DNA of 13,049 nucleotides from Hyphomicrobiales bacterium. Its GTDB lineage: Bacteria; Pseudomonadota; Alphaproteobacteria; Rhizobiales; Beijerinckiaceae. Position numbers and translations under genes: made by a program. Every line of letters starts with the position of its first letter. The first letter of the stretch is position 1. Shown in pieces: positions 6,636 to 13,049 of the stretch. Where the stretch lies: assembly GCA_015655535.1 (NCBI GenBank), contig JAATEW010000042.1, positions 1 through 13,049 of the forward strand. The letters are read 5' to 3'. The notes under the pieces were generated by a model that saw only the letters and a program-made list of their open reading frames with translations, made no database searches and had not been told where the DNA came from.

Positions 6636-7414
6636 GTCAGGATCAAGGGCGCGTAAGCCTGCGGATCGAAGGCGCCGTCGCCTATATCACCTTCGAGAGG
6701 CCTTCGGCGCATAATGCGATGACATGGGCTATGTATGAGGCTCTGGGCGAGGCCTGCGGCAAGATCGACGCGGACAAGACCATTCGCGTCGCGGTCTTGC
6801 GCGGGGCCGGCGGCAAGGCTTTCATTTCGGGCACGGATATTTCGCAATTTTCCGCCTTCGCTTCCGGCGAAGATGGTCTCGCCTATGAGGTCAAGGTCGA
6901 TCATTATGTCGAGACGGTGGAGCGGCTGCGGGTGCCGAGTATTGCCGCGGTCGAAGGCTATGCGGTTGGCGGGGGGCTTGCGATTGCCAATGCCTGCGAT
7001 CTGCGCATCGCAACGCAAGGCGCGCGTTTCGGCGTGCCGATCGCGCGCACGCTCGGCAATTGTCTCTCGGCCGCAAACATAAGGCGGCTCTGCGCCACGC
7101 TCGGTGTCGCCTGGGTGAAGCGCATGCTGCTTCTTGCCGAAATGCCGACGGCCGAGATGCTTCAACCCTTGGGCTATGTGGCGGCGATCGTCGCGCCGGA
7201 CGCGCTCGACGCGGAGATCGTGCGCACCGCCGAGCGCCTTTCAGCGCATGCGCCGCTCACCATGACCGCGACGCGCGAGACTGTGCGGCGGCTTGCCGTG
7301 ACGCCCGAGCCAAACATCTCGGATCTCATCCGCGCCTGTTATGGCAGCGCGGATTTTCAGCGCGGCGTCGAAGCCTTCACGACCAAGCAGCAAGCTGTCT
7401 GGCAAGGCAATTAG
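6632..7414 (+). CDS. Enoyl-CoA hydratase/isomerase (crotonase) superfamily protein lacking the two standard Glu
   Basis: Acts on an acyl-CoA; the exact reaction is unknown. The 260 residues fit a single crotonase domain. The oxyanion-hole segments are present: FISGTDISQF (64-73) and EGYAVGGGLAIANACDL (108-124). However, the positions equal to rat enoyl-CoA hydratase Glu144 and Glu164 are Ala117 (in GGGLAIA) and Ile137 (in FGVPIARTLG). Simple hydratase chemistry is therefore unlikely unless other residues serve. Candidates nearby are Arg139, Thr140, Asn143 and Ser146. The start is GTG at 6632, overlapping the previous stop by 4 bases, with AAGGAG at 6616-6621. The tight overlap implies translational coupling and a shared pathway with the CoA-transferase. 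A CaiB-CaiD-like pairing is a structural analogy only. Confidence 0.93.
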   Translation: MSQDQGRVSLRIEGAVAYITFERPSAHNAMTWAMYEALGEACGKIDADKTIRVAVLRGAGGKAFISGTDISQFSAFASGEDGLAYEVKVDHYVETVERLRVPSIAAVEGYAVGGGLAIANACDLRIATQGARFGVPIARTLGNCLSAANIRRLCATLGVAWVKRMLLLAEMPTAEMLQPLGYVAAIVAPDALDAEIVRTAERLSAHAPLTMTATRETVRRLAVTPEPNISDLIRACYGSADFQRGVEAFTTKQQAVWQGN

Positions 7415-7449
7415 AACCAAATCAAAAAAAGCGGAATGGAAGCGTCAGG

Positions 7450-8343
7450 ATGATCAAGCAAGTCAATGCCGGTGTCCTCAACGTCGCCTATCTTGAGCTA
7501 GGGTCACCGGAGGGCTGGCCCGTCGTGCTGCTCCACGGCTTTCCTTACGATGTTCATGCCTATGATGTCGTCGGGCCCGAACTCGCCAAAGAAGGCGCGC
7601 GCGTCATCGTGCCTTATCTGCGCGGCTATGGACCGACGACATTCCGCTTTCCGCAGACGCCGCGCGTCGGCCAGCAGGCGGCGCTCGGTACGGATCTTCT
7701 CGCGCTTCTCGATGGGCTCGGCATAGCCTCGGCCTATTTGGCCGGCTTTGATTGGGGTGGACGCGCGGCTTGCGTCGTTTCGGCGCTCTGGGCGCAGCGC
7801 GCGCGCGGCCTTGTTTCCTACAATAGCTATAATATTCATAACATCGCGACAGCGATGGTGCCGGATACGCCGGAAAACGAACACCGCCTTTGGTATCAAT
7901 ATTATCTGCAGACGGAGCGCGCCCGCGCCGCGCTGAAGAAAGATCCGAAGCCGCTCTGCAAATTGCTTTGGCGGCAATGGTCGCCGACCTGGGCTTTTGA
8001 CGATGCGAGTTTCGCGCAGACCGCGAGCTCTTTTGCCAATCCGGATTTCGCCGATGTCGTGATCCATTCCTATCGTGCACGCTTTGGCCTCGCGCCCGGC
8101 GATCCCGAGCTCGACGATGTCGAGGCGCAATTGGCGCGTCAGCCGCCAATCACCGTGCCGGCCGTCACGCTCGACGGATCGGCCGATGGCATAAGGCCAA
8201 GCGGTACGGCGACCCAAGCCTCGCATTTCACCGGATGGCATGAGCATCGCGTCATCGCGGACGCGGGTCATAATGTCCCGCAGGAAAAACCGCATGATTT
8301 CGTCGACGCGGTGCTGAGCGTAAAAAAAGCGAAAGAAGGTTAG
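7450..8343 (+). CDS. Alpha/beta hydrolase with Asp nucleophile (epoxide hydrolase/haloalkane dehalogenase-like)
   Basis: 297 residues, no signal peptide, so cytoplasmic. The order of motifs is HGFPYD (29-34, oxyanion region), LRGYGPTTF (57-65), the nucleophile elbow GFDWGGRAA (99-107) with Asp101, a helical cap (about 130-215) rich in Tyr and Trp (WYQYY, LLWRQWSPTW, HSYRARFG), a possible acid in LDGSADG (Asp242 or Asp246), and the base His274 in DAGHNVPQEKP. Asp instead of Ser as nucleophile places it with epoxide hydrolases and haloacid/haloalkane dehalogenases rather than esterases; which of these it is remains open. I chose ATG 7450 because GGAAG at 7438-7442 lies seven bases upstream. The frame is open far upstream, but only as a shadow of the crotonase gene. 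Third gene of the operon, 35 bases after the crotonase; it ends 16 bases from a convergent gene. Confidence 0.92.
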   Translation: MIKQVNAGVLNVAYLELGSPEGWPVVLLHGFPYDVHAYDVVGPELAKEGARVIVPYLRGYGPTTFRFPQTPRVGQQAALGTDLLALLDGLGIASAYLAGFDWGGRAACVVSALWAQRARGLVSYNSYNIHNIATAMVPDTPENEHRLWYQYYLQTERARAALKKDPKPLCKLLWRQWSPTWAFDDASFAQTASSFANPDFADVVIHSYRARFGLAPGDPELDDVEAQLARQPPITVPAVTLDGSADGIRPSGTATQASHFTGWHEHRVIADAGHNVPQEKPHDFVDAVLSVKKAKEG

Positions 8344-8359
8344 ACGGCGCGGGCACGCT

Positions 8360-8839
8360 TCATTGCACGAAAGCGGCTGCCGTGAAGCTCCATGTCCATC
8401 GCCGAGGCGGCACTTTGCAATCGCCGATCGGCTTGTCCTCACAGGTTCCGCGCGGCGGGTCTACCGACAGGCTGTAGAAGATCTGCTGCGCATTTTTCGC
8501 AAATCCTTTGAAGGTGCTGAACGGACCGTCGGCGTCGCGCTCGGTGAGATGCTTCCAACCGGCGAGAGCCGCGGCAATCTTGTCCTGCGCAGTCTCGAAC
8601 GGGATCGTTAAGCCTTTTGCCTCGCCCGACAGGAGACAGGCGTTTCCATGCAGGCCTTCGGGGTGCGCGGGCGCGCCGATCTTCACCGTCAATGGAATGC
8701 CGATCGCTTTACCGATGGCTCTGGCCGCGGCATCGCAGTCCTGCTGCGGCAAAGGCTCGATGCGGGATTGCGCCGCGAAAGCCGGAGAAATCGCAATGAC
8801 GCTCAAGAGCGCGATTAAGGAAAACAATCTTTTGAACAT
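8360..8839 (-). CDS. Small exported four-cysteine protein of unknown function (159 aa)
   Basis: I do not recognise the family. A Sec signal peptide is clear: MFKRLFSLIALLSVIAISPAF, with cleavage near AFA|A or AFAA|Q at residues 22-23. The mature part has four cysteines: Cys35 (QQDCDAA), Cys68 (GNACLLSG), Cys133 (GTCEDK) and Cys141 (GDCKVP). An even number in an exported protein suggests two disulfides. The C-terminal end is aromatic (RRWTWSFTAAAF). No catalytic signature is seen. The start is ATG at 8839; the ribosome site is weak. It converges with the alpha/beta hydrolase gene and diverges from the membrane synthase-like gene, so it is probably its own transcription unit. Confidence 0.8.
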   Translation of the reverse strand: MFKRLFSLIALLSVIAISPAFAAQSRIEPLPQQDCDAAARAIGKAIGIPLTVKIGAPAHPEGLHGNACLLSGEAKGLTIPFETAQDKIAAALAGWKHLTERDADGPFSTFKGFAKNAQQIFYSLSVDPPRGTCEDKPIGDCKVPPRRWTWSFTAAAFVQ

Positions 8840-8905
8840 GATGGCGAACGTCTGAGTTGCACATGCATCGTATTGAGCAGTTGAACCTGCTCACAGAGGT
8901 GACAA

Positions 8906-8930
8906 ATAAGCTTTTTCAAAAAGCGCTTAT
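8906..8930. repeat. AT-rich nested inverted repeat in the divergent gap
   Basis: ATAAGC (8906-8911) matches GCTTAT (8925-8930). Within it GCTTTTT (8910-8916) and AAAAAGC (8918-8924) are also inverted around one C. It could be a regulator site or a weak hairpin for either divergent gene. The rest of the 215-base gap shows no clear promoter; a smaller inverted pair GTAAAT/ATTTAC lies at 9021-9040. Confidence 0.35.
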
Positions 8931-9041
8931 CTTGATTCAAATCCATTGAAGGAAAGGCTGTGACTTCGTCAATGGGTTGTTAGGAAGTTCCACTCAACAT
9001 CCGCCGTGAGTTTACAGCTCGTAAATTTATTAAGATTTACT

Positions 9042-9047
9042 GAGGGG
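9042..9047 (+). promoter_or_regulatory. Ribosome binding site selecting a TTG start
   Basis: GAGGGG followed by seven bases and TTG at 9055. There is no in-frame ATG until about codon 51, which would remove the first conserved membrane segment, so this site decides the start. Confidence 0.65.
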
Positions 9048-9054
9048 CGATATC

Positions 9055-11529
9055 TTGCTTCAGGCGATTCCCAGGATTCAAAGCCGCTATTATGTCGCGA
9101 TTGCCGTATTGGCAGCCGCAACGCTGTCCTACCAGATCCTGCTAACGCGGTTTTTCAGTGTCATCCTGTACTATCATTTTGCATTTGCTGCCATTTCGCT
9201 TGCCATGCTTGGGCTCACCCGCGGGGCGATGGAGGTCTACCGGAATCCGGATCGCTATGTTCCGGCACGCGTAGGGGCAGAATTCGCACGTCACGCGTCG
9301 TGGTTCGCGATCACCGGCGTAGGCGTCATGATCGCCTTCCTATGCATGCCGCTTGTGGTTCCCCCAGACTACCTGGTCTATGGCCTGGCGATGGCAACCG
9401 TTGCTTTTATAACGCCTTTCAGCGAAGGCGGCGTTTGCATAACGCTGTTGTTGACGCGCCTTCCCTACGGTGGCGGGTGGCTCTATGCGGCCGACCTTTT
9501 AGGAGCCGCGCTCGGCTGCCTTGGGGTCATTTTCCTATTGCTGGTGATCGATCCGGTAAGCGCCACACTCTGGATCGGGGCCCTTGCCGCCGGCGTGGGC
9601 TGGCTCGTGGTTCGCGACAGTGATGACGTCTACAGCTTGCGTCTCAGCCGTGCGGTCGCGCTTGCCCTTGCCGTCGCGGCGACCGCGCATACGGGATTGG
9701 ATGCGTCGGGCAAAAGCCACCTCGGAGTCTTCTGGGCCAAAGGGCTTCAGCAGACAGGCACTGTCTTTGAACGCTGGAACACCTATTCGCGCGTCAGAGT
9801 GACGGAGCGTAGAGAAAGCATTCCGTTCGGCTGGGGCTTCGCCCATAGGCCTCAGACCAAAATAGATCAGGACTATCTCGACATCGACGCAGATGCGGGC
9901 ACGGTCATTACCCGGCTGGATGGGGATATCAGCAAGCTGTCCTATCTCAAGGATGATGTCATCAACGCGGCCTATTTGGTGCAGACGCCGACGGACGTCG
10001 CCGTTGTTGGCGTGGGCGGCGGACGCGATGTTCTTTCGGCGCTCTTTTTCGGGGCGAAGCGCATATATGGAATTGAGATCAACCCCGCGATCTTCGAAGT
10101 GCTCACCGACAAGTTCGCCGATTTCTCGGGCCATCTCGATCACCAGCCAGGCGTGTCCTTGGTCAATGCCGAGGCCCGCAGCTACATCAACCACTCGCCC
10201 GACCGACACGACCTCATCCAGATTTCGCTGATCGACACTTGGGCCGCCACGGCTGCCGGAGGACTGACACTGACGGAAAACCGCCTTTATACTGTCGAGG
10301 CGTGGGAGGATTTTTACAGGGCGCTGAAGCCCGATGGGCTGCTCTCGGTGTCGCGCTGGTATGACCCGGACAGCCACCGCGGCGAGTTTTATCGCCTCGT
10401 TGCGATCGCTGCGATCGCGCTTCAGCATCAGGGCGTCGCGGCCGAGAATCTAGCTCGCCATGTCATTGCGTTGAATGTCGGCAACATCGTGACGGTCATT
10501 ACCCGTCCCGACGCCTTCACCGATGCGCAATGGGCAGGCGCGCGTACGAGACTTCTGGCGCAAGGCTTCAAGATACTCTTAGGGCCTGATGTCGTTTTCG
10601 ACTCCGTGACTTCGACATTGATGTCCGGCAAAGCGGATACGGCTTTCTTCGCTTCGCTGCCGGAAAATGTCACACCATCCACGGATGACAATCCGTTCTT
10701 CTTCTATACGGCGCGTCTTGGGACTCTGATGGCTGTGGATGCGTCGGTCTCCATGAATAATAACGCGGCGATTGCCATGACAAGGTTGCTCGTCATCGCA
10801 GCGCTTTGTGCCTGCGTGTATTACATTGTCATTCCCTTCATTCGTCTCACGCGGCGGATGCCGCTGTCGACGCTGACGCCGCCCGTAGCCTACTTCAGTG
10901 CGATCGGCATGGGATTCATGCTGATCGAAATATCCCAGATGCAACGGTTGATGGTCTTCCTTGGACATCCCGTCTACGGGCTGGCCGTGGTTCTTTTCAC
11001 CATCCTCCTTTTTAGCGGGGCCGGCAGCGCCACGGTCGGCGCGCAAATGCCGCGGCTGGGTGGAGTCGTCGCCAGGGTTACGGCCCTTTTGATTGCGCTC
11101 GTCATGGCAGGCTTGCTCACGCCCTTCGTCACGACCTGGGCGCGATCGGAAATGACCGAGATGCGCATTCTGGTGTCGGTGGTGCTTCTGGCACCCCCGG
11201 CGTTTTGCATGGGGATGATGTTCCCGCTTGGGTTAAGTATCTGGCGCCGTTACACGGAGCTTCTGCCGTTTTTCTGGAGCGCGAACGGAATCACGTCGAT
11301 GTTTGCATCGGTCGCGGGCATGGCCCTGTCGATCGAACTGGGCATTGCCAAGACATATGCGATCGGCATCTGCTTCTATGCCGTGTGTGCATTCATCATC
11401 GTCAGAAGCTGCCGAGCGAATCTGATCGGCGCGCGGACAGAGCGGCCAATCGAGGGGCTGGGATTGGCGCGTCGGGAGGAAGCTGCCGCAGCCAAGCCGG
11501 CCGCGGCGGCATCGATCGAATTGGCTTAG
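9055..11529 (+). CDS. Large membrane protein with spermidine-synthase/SAM-methyltransferase-like domain
   Basis: 824 residues in three parts: an N-terminal bundle of about six or seven membrane segments (about 12-213), a soluble domain (about 225-565), and a C-terminal bundle of about six or seven segments (about 575-784) with an Ala-rich tail. The soluble domain has a nucleotide-type glycine loop VAVVGVGGGRD (315-325), an acidic strand end YGIEINP (338-344, Glu341), NAEARSYI (371-378), and DLIQISLIDTW (386-396) followed by ENRLYTVEAWEDFYRALKPD. This is the polyamine aminopropyltransferase-like Rossmann fold. The usual D-x-T-D-P-x-G motif is not kept (LIDTWAATAAGG), so genuine spermidine synthesis is doubtful. 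The first membrane region (YQILLTRFFSVILYYHFAFA) and TDDNPFFFYTARL are hallmarks of the membrane-embedded spermidine-synthase-like family as I know it. Substrate and reaction are unknown. It is a stand-alone gene, convergent with acnA. Confidence 0.88.
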   Translation: MLQAIPRIQSRYYVAIAVLAAATLSYQILLTRFFSVILYYHFAFAAISLAMLGLTRGAMEVYRNPDRYVPARVGAEFARHASWFAITGVGVMIAFLCMPLVVPPDYLVYGLAMATVAFITPFSEGGVCITLLLTRLPYGGGWLYAADLLGAALGCLGVIFLLLVIDPVSATLWIGALAAGVGWLVVRDSDDVYSLRLSRAVALALAVAATAHTGLDASGKSHLGVFWAKGLQQTGTVFERWNTYSRVRVTERRESIPFGWGFAHRPQTKIDQDYLDIDADAGTVITRLDGDISKLSYLKDDVINAAYLVQTPTDVAVVGVGGGRDVLSALFFGAKRIYGIEINPAIFEVLTDKFADFSGHLDHQPGVSLVNAEARSYINHSPDRHDLIQISLIDTWAATAAGGLTLTENRLYTVEAWEDFYRALKPDGLLSVSRWYDPDSHRGEFYRLVAIAAIALQHQGVAAENLARHVIALNVGNIVTVITRPDAFTDAQWAGARTRLLAQGFKILLGPDVVFDSVTSTLMSGKADTAFFASLPENVTPSTDDNPFFFYTARLGTLMAVDASVSMNNNAAIAMTRLLVIAALCACVYYIVIPFIRLTRRMPLSTLTPPVAYFSAIGMGFMLIEISQMQRLMVFLGHPVYGLAVVLFTILLFSGAGSATVGAQMPRLGGVVARVTALLIALVMAGLLTPFVTTWARSEMTEMRILVSVVLLAPPAFCMGMMFPLGLSIWRRYTELLPFFWSANGITSMFASVAGMALSIELGIAKTYAIGICFYAVCAFIIVRSCRANLIGARTERPIEGLGLARREEAAAAKPAAAASIELA

Positions 11530-11564
11530 CTTTCCGTCCCGCGTGATAAGCGCAAGTTCCGGCA

Positions 11565-13049
11565 TCACGCCGCCGCGAGCTGGCGCAGCACGTAAGGCAG
11601 AATGCCGCCGTTCTTGAAATATTCGAGCTCGTCCTCAGTCGCGATGCGGCAGAGCAGCGGCACAGTCTTCACGCCGCCGTCGGCATATTTGATTTCCGCT
11701 TCCATCATTTGACGCGGCTTCAGGCCTTCGCCCAGACCATGGATCGTGACGATCTCGTCGCCCTTGAGGCCGAGGCTCGTCCAGGTCGTGCCAGCCTCGA
11801 AGGTGAGCGGCAACACGCCCATGCCGACGAGGTTCGAGCGGTGGATGCGCTCGAAGCTCTCGGCGATGACGGCGCGCACGCCCAAGAGCTGGGTGCCCTT
11901 CGCGGCCCAGTCGCGCGACGACCCGTTGCCATATTCGGCGCCGGCGAAGATCACGAGCGGCACGCCTTCCTCTTTATATTTCATCGCCGCATCGTAGATC
12001 GGCATGAGCGTGCCGTCGGGCCAATGTTTGGTGAGGCCGCCTTCCGGCACCGAGCCGTCCTCTTTCTTTTCGCGGATGAAATTCTTGATGCGTATATTGG
12101 CGAATGTGCCGCGCATCATGATCTCATGATTGCCGCGCCTTGTGCCATATTGATTGAAGTCCTTGGCCGCGACCTGCCGCTCTTCGAGGAAGGTTCCGGC
12201 GGGCGAGCCTTGCTTGATCGAACCCGCCGGTGAAATATGATCGGTGGTGATCTTATCGCCGAAGAGCGCGAGAATGCGCGCTCCTTCGATCTCTTTGACG
12301 GGGTCCGGCACCATCGTCATGCCTTCGAAATAGGGCGGGTTCTGCACATAGGTCGAGCCCATGTCCCACTTATAGGTCTCGCCCACGGGGGCCTTCACCT
12401 TGCGCCAATGTGCATCGCCTTCGAAAACATCGGCATAGCGCGATTTGAAGACTTTGCGCGTGACGAAATCCTCGATGAAGGCCTCGATCTCCTCGCCCGA
12501 TGGCCAGATCTCCTTGAGGTAGACGGGTAGGCCTTTCTTATTGTGGCCGATCGGCTCCTCGTCGAGATTACGCGTCACCGTGCCGGCAATGGCATGGGCG
12601 ACGACGAGCGGCGGCGAGGCCAGATAATTCGCCTGCACGTCGGGGCTGACGCGGCCCTCGAAATTGCGGTTGCCCGAAAGTACGGCGGCCGCGACGATGC
12701 CGTTCTCGTTGATCGTCTTCGAAATCTCCGGCGGCAAGGGCCCCGAATTGCCGATGCAGGTCGTGCAGCCGAAGCCGACAAGATTGAAGCCGAGCTTGTC
12801 CAAATCCTTCTGCAGGCCGGAGGCCGAAAGATATTCGGCGACCACCTGGCTGCCCGGTGCGAGCGAGGTTTTGACCCAAGGCTTGGTCGAAAGGCCTTTT
12901 GCCAAAGCATTGCGCGCGAGAAGACCCGCGCCGATCAGCACATTGGGGTTCGACGTATTGGTGCAGGAGGTGATCGCGGCGATCACCACATCGCCATGGC
13001 CGAGATCGAAATTCTTGTATCCGACCGGATAGCGCGTCTCCGCGTCGGC
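11565..13049 (-). CDS. acnA: Aconitate hydratase A, C-terminal part (5' end outside window)
   Basis: Interconverts citrate and isocitrate via cis-aconitate in the TCA cycle; cytoplasmic monomer with a [4Fe-4S] cluster. The frame is open to the right window edge and gives 494 residues, about 55% of the usual ~900. All three cluster cysteines are present: one in ITSCTNTSNP (codon at 12963-12965) and two in GFGCTTCIGNSGP (codons at 12765-12767 and 12756-12758). The C-terminal swivel domain carries ITTDHISPAGSI, YGTRRGNHEIMMRGTFANIR and YGNGSSRDWAAKG, and ends GGILPYVLRQLAAA. This is the AcnA/IRP1 type, not AcnB. The true start lies beyond the window; an in-frame GTG at 12989 is internal. It ends 35 bases from the convergent membrane gene with no clear terminator between them. 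Confidence 0.98.
   Translation of the reverse strand, partial: ADAETRYPVGYKNFDLGHGDVVIAAITSCTNTSNPNVLIGAGLLARNALAKGLSTKPWVKTSLAPGSQVVAEYLSASGLQKDLDKLGFNLVGFGCTTCIGNSGPLPPEISKTINENGIVAAAVLSGNRNFEGRVSPDVQANYLASPPLVVAHAIAGTVTRNLDEEPIGHNKKGLPVYLKEIWPSGEEIEAFIEDFVTRKVFKSRYADVFEGDAHWRKVKAPVGETYKWDMGSTYVQNPPYFEGMTMVPDPVKEIEGARILALFGDKITTDHISPAGSIKQGSPAGTFLEERQVAAKDFNQYGTRRGNHEIMMRGTFANIRIKNFIREKKEDGSVPEGGLTKHWPDGTLMPIYDAAMKYKEEGVPLVIFAGAEYGNGSSRDWAAKGTQLLGVRAVIAESFERIHRSNLVGMGVLPLTFEAGTTWTSLGLKGDEIVTIHGLGEGLKPRQMMEAEIKYADGGVKTVPLLCRIATEDELEYFKNGGILPYVLRQLAAA

Noticed and set aside
7060..7449. Upstream extension of the alpha/beta hydrolase frame
   Set aside because: It overlaps the crotonase gene in another frame and encodes an Arg/Ala/Cys-rich shadow; the hydrolase starts at 7450 with its own ribosome site.
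9006..9623. Plus-strand open frame of 205 codons starting GTG at 9006
   Set aside because: It overlaps the membrane protein gene in another frame; Arg/Cys/His-rich and without recognisable domains.
11530..11564. Terminator between the convergent membrane protein gene and acnA
   Set aside because: No clear stem followed by a T-run in these 35 bases on either strand.

Overview
The window is chromosomal DNA from a GC-rich alphaproteobacterium, most likely of the order Hyphomicrobiales (Rhizobiales) and possibly close to Beijerinckiaceae or Bradyrhizobium. The evidence is the composition, the style of the Asd, LeuB, AcnA and DUF3597 proteins, and two palindromic intergenic elements of the kind scattered through Rhizobiales genomes (core like CGAAAAGTGG..CCGGTTTTCG). 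The assignment rests on protein and repeat style read by eye, not on a database search.

Layout: (1) Bases 1-933, minus strand: asd, running off the left edge (C-terminus missing). (2) Bases 1234-3151, plus strand: three genes of unknown function, namely a membrane-anchored protein, a small secreted Pro/Tyr-rich protein with a strong terminator after it, and a DUF3597 protein. (3) Bases 3283-4389, minus strand: leuB, starting at TTG. leuB and asd are often neighbours in Rhizobiales; here the three plus-strand genes lie between them, and the two palindromic elements (949-991 and 3229-3278) bracket that block. (4) Bases 4520-8343: a GntR/FCD regulator (minus) diverging from a three-gene plus-strand operon: a CaiB/BaiF-type CoA-transferase, a crotonase-fold protein overlapping it by 4 nt, and an alpha/beta hydrolase with an Asp nucleophile. 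A clear dyad operator candidate lies in the divergent gap. (5) Bases 8360-8839, minus: a small exported four-cysteine protein. (6) Bases 9055-11529, plus: a large membrane protein with a spermidine-synthase/methyltransferase-like domain between two membrane bundles, starting at TTG. (7) Bases 11565-13049, minus: the C-terminal 494 residues of aconitase AcnA, running off the right edge.

How the genes fit together: asd, leuB and acnA are core metabolism (aspartate-family amino acids, leucine, TCA cycle). The most interesting unit is the GntR-controlled cluster. It looks like a catabolic module in which an acid is loaded onto CoA, modified by a crotonase lacking both standard catalytic glutamates, and followed or preceded by a hydrolase of the epoxide-hydrolase/dehalogenase type. 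The substrate cannot be read from the sequence. No rRNA, tRNA, CRISPR array, insertion sequence or prophage signal was seen.
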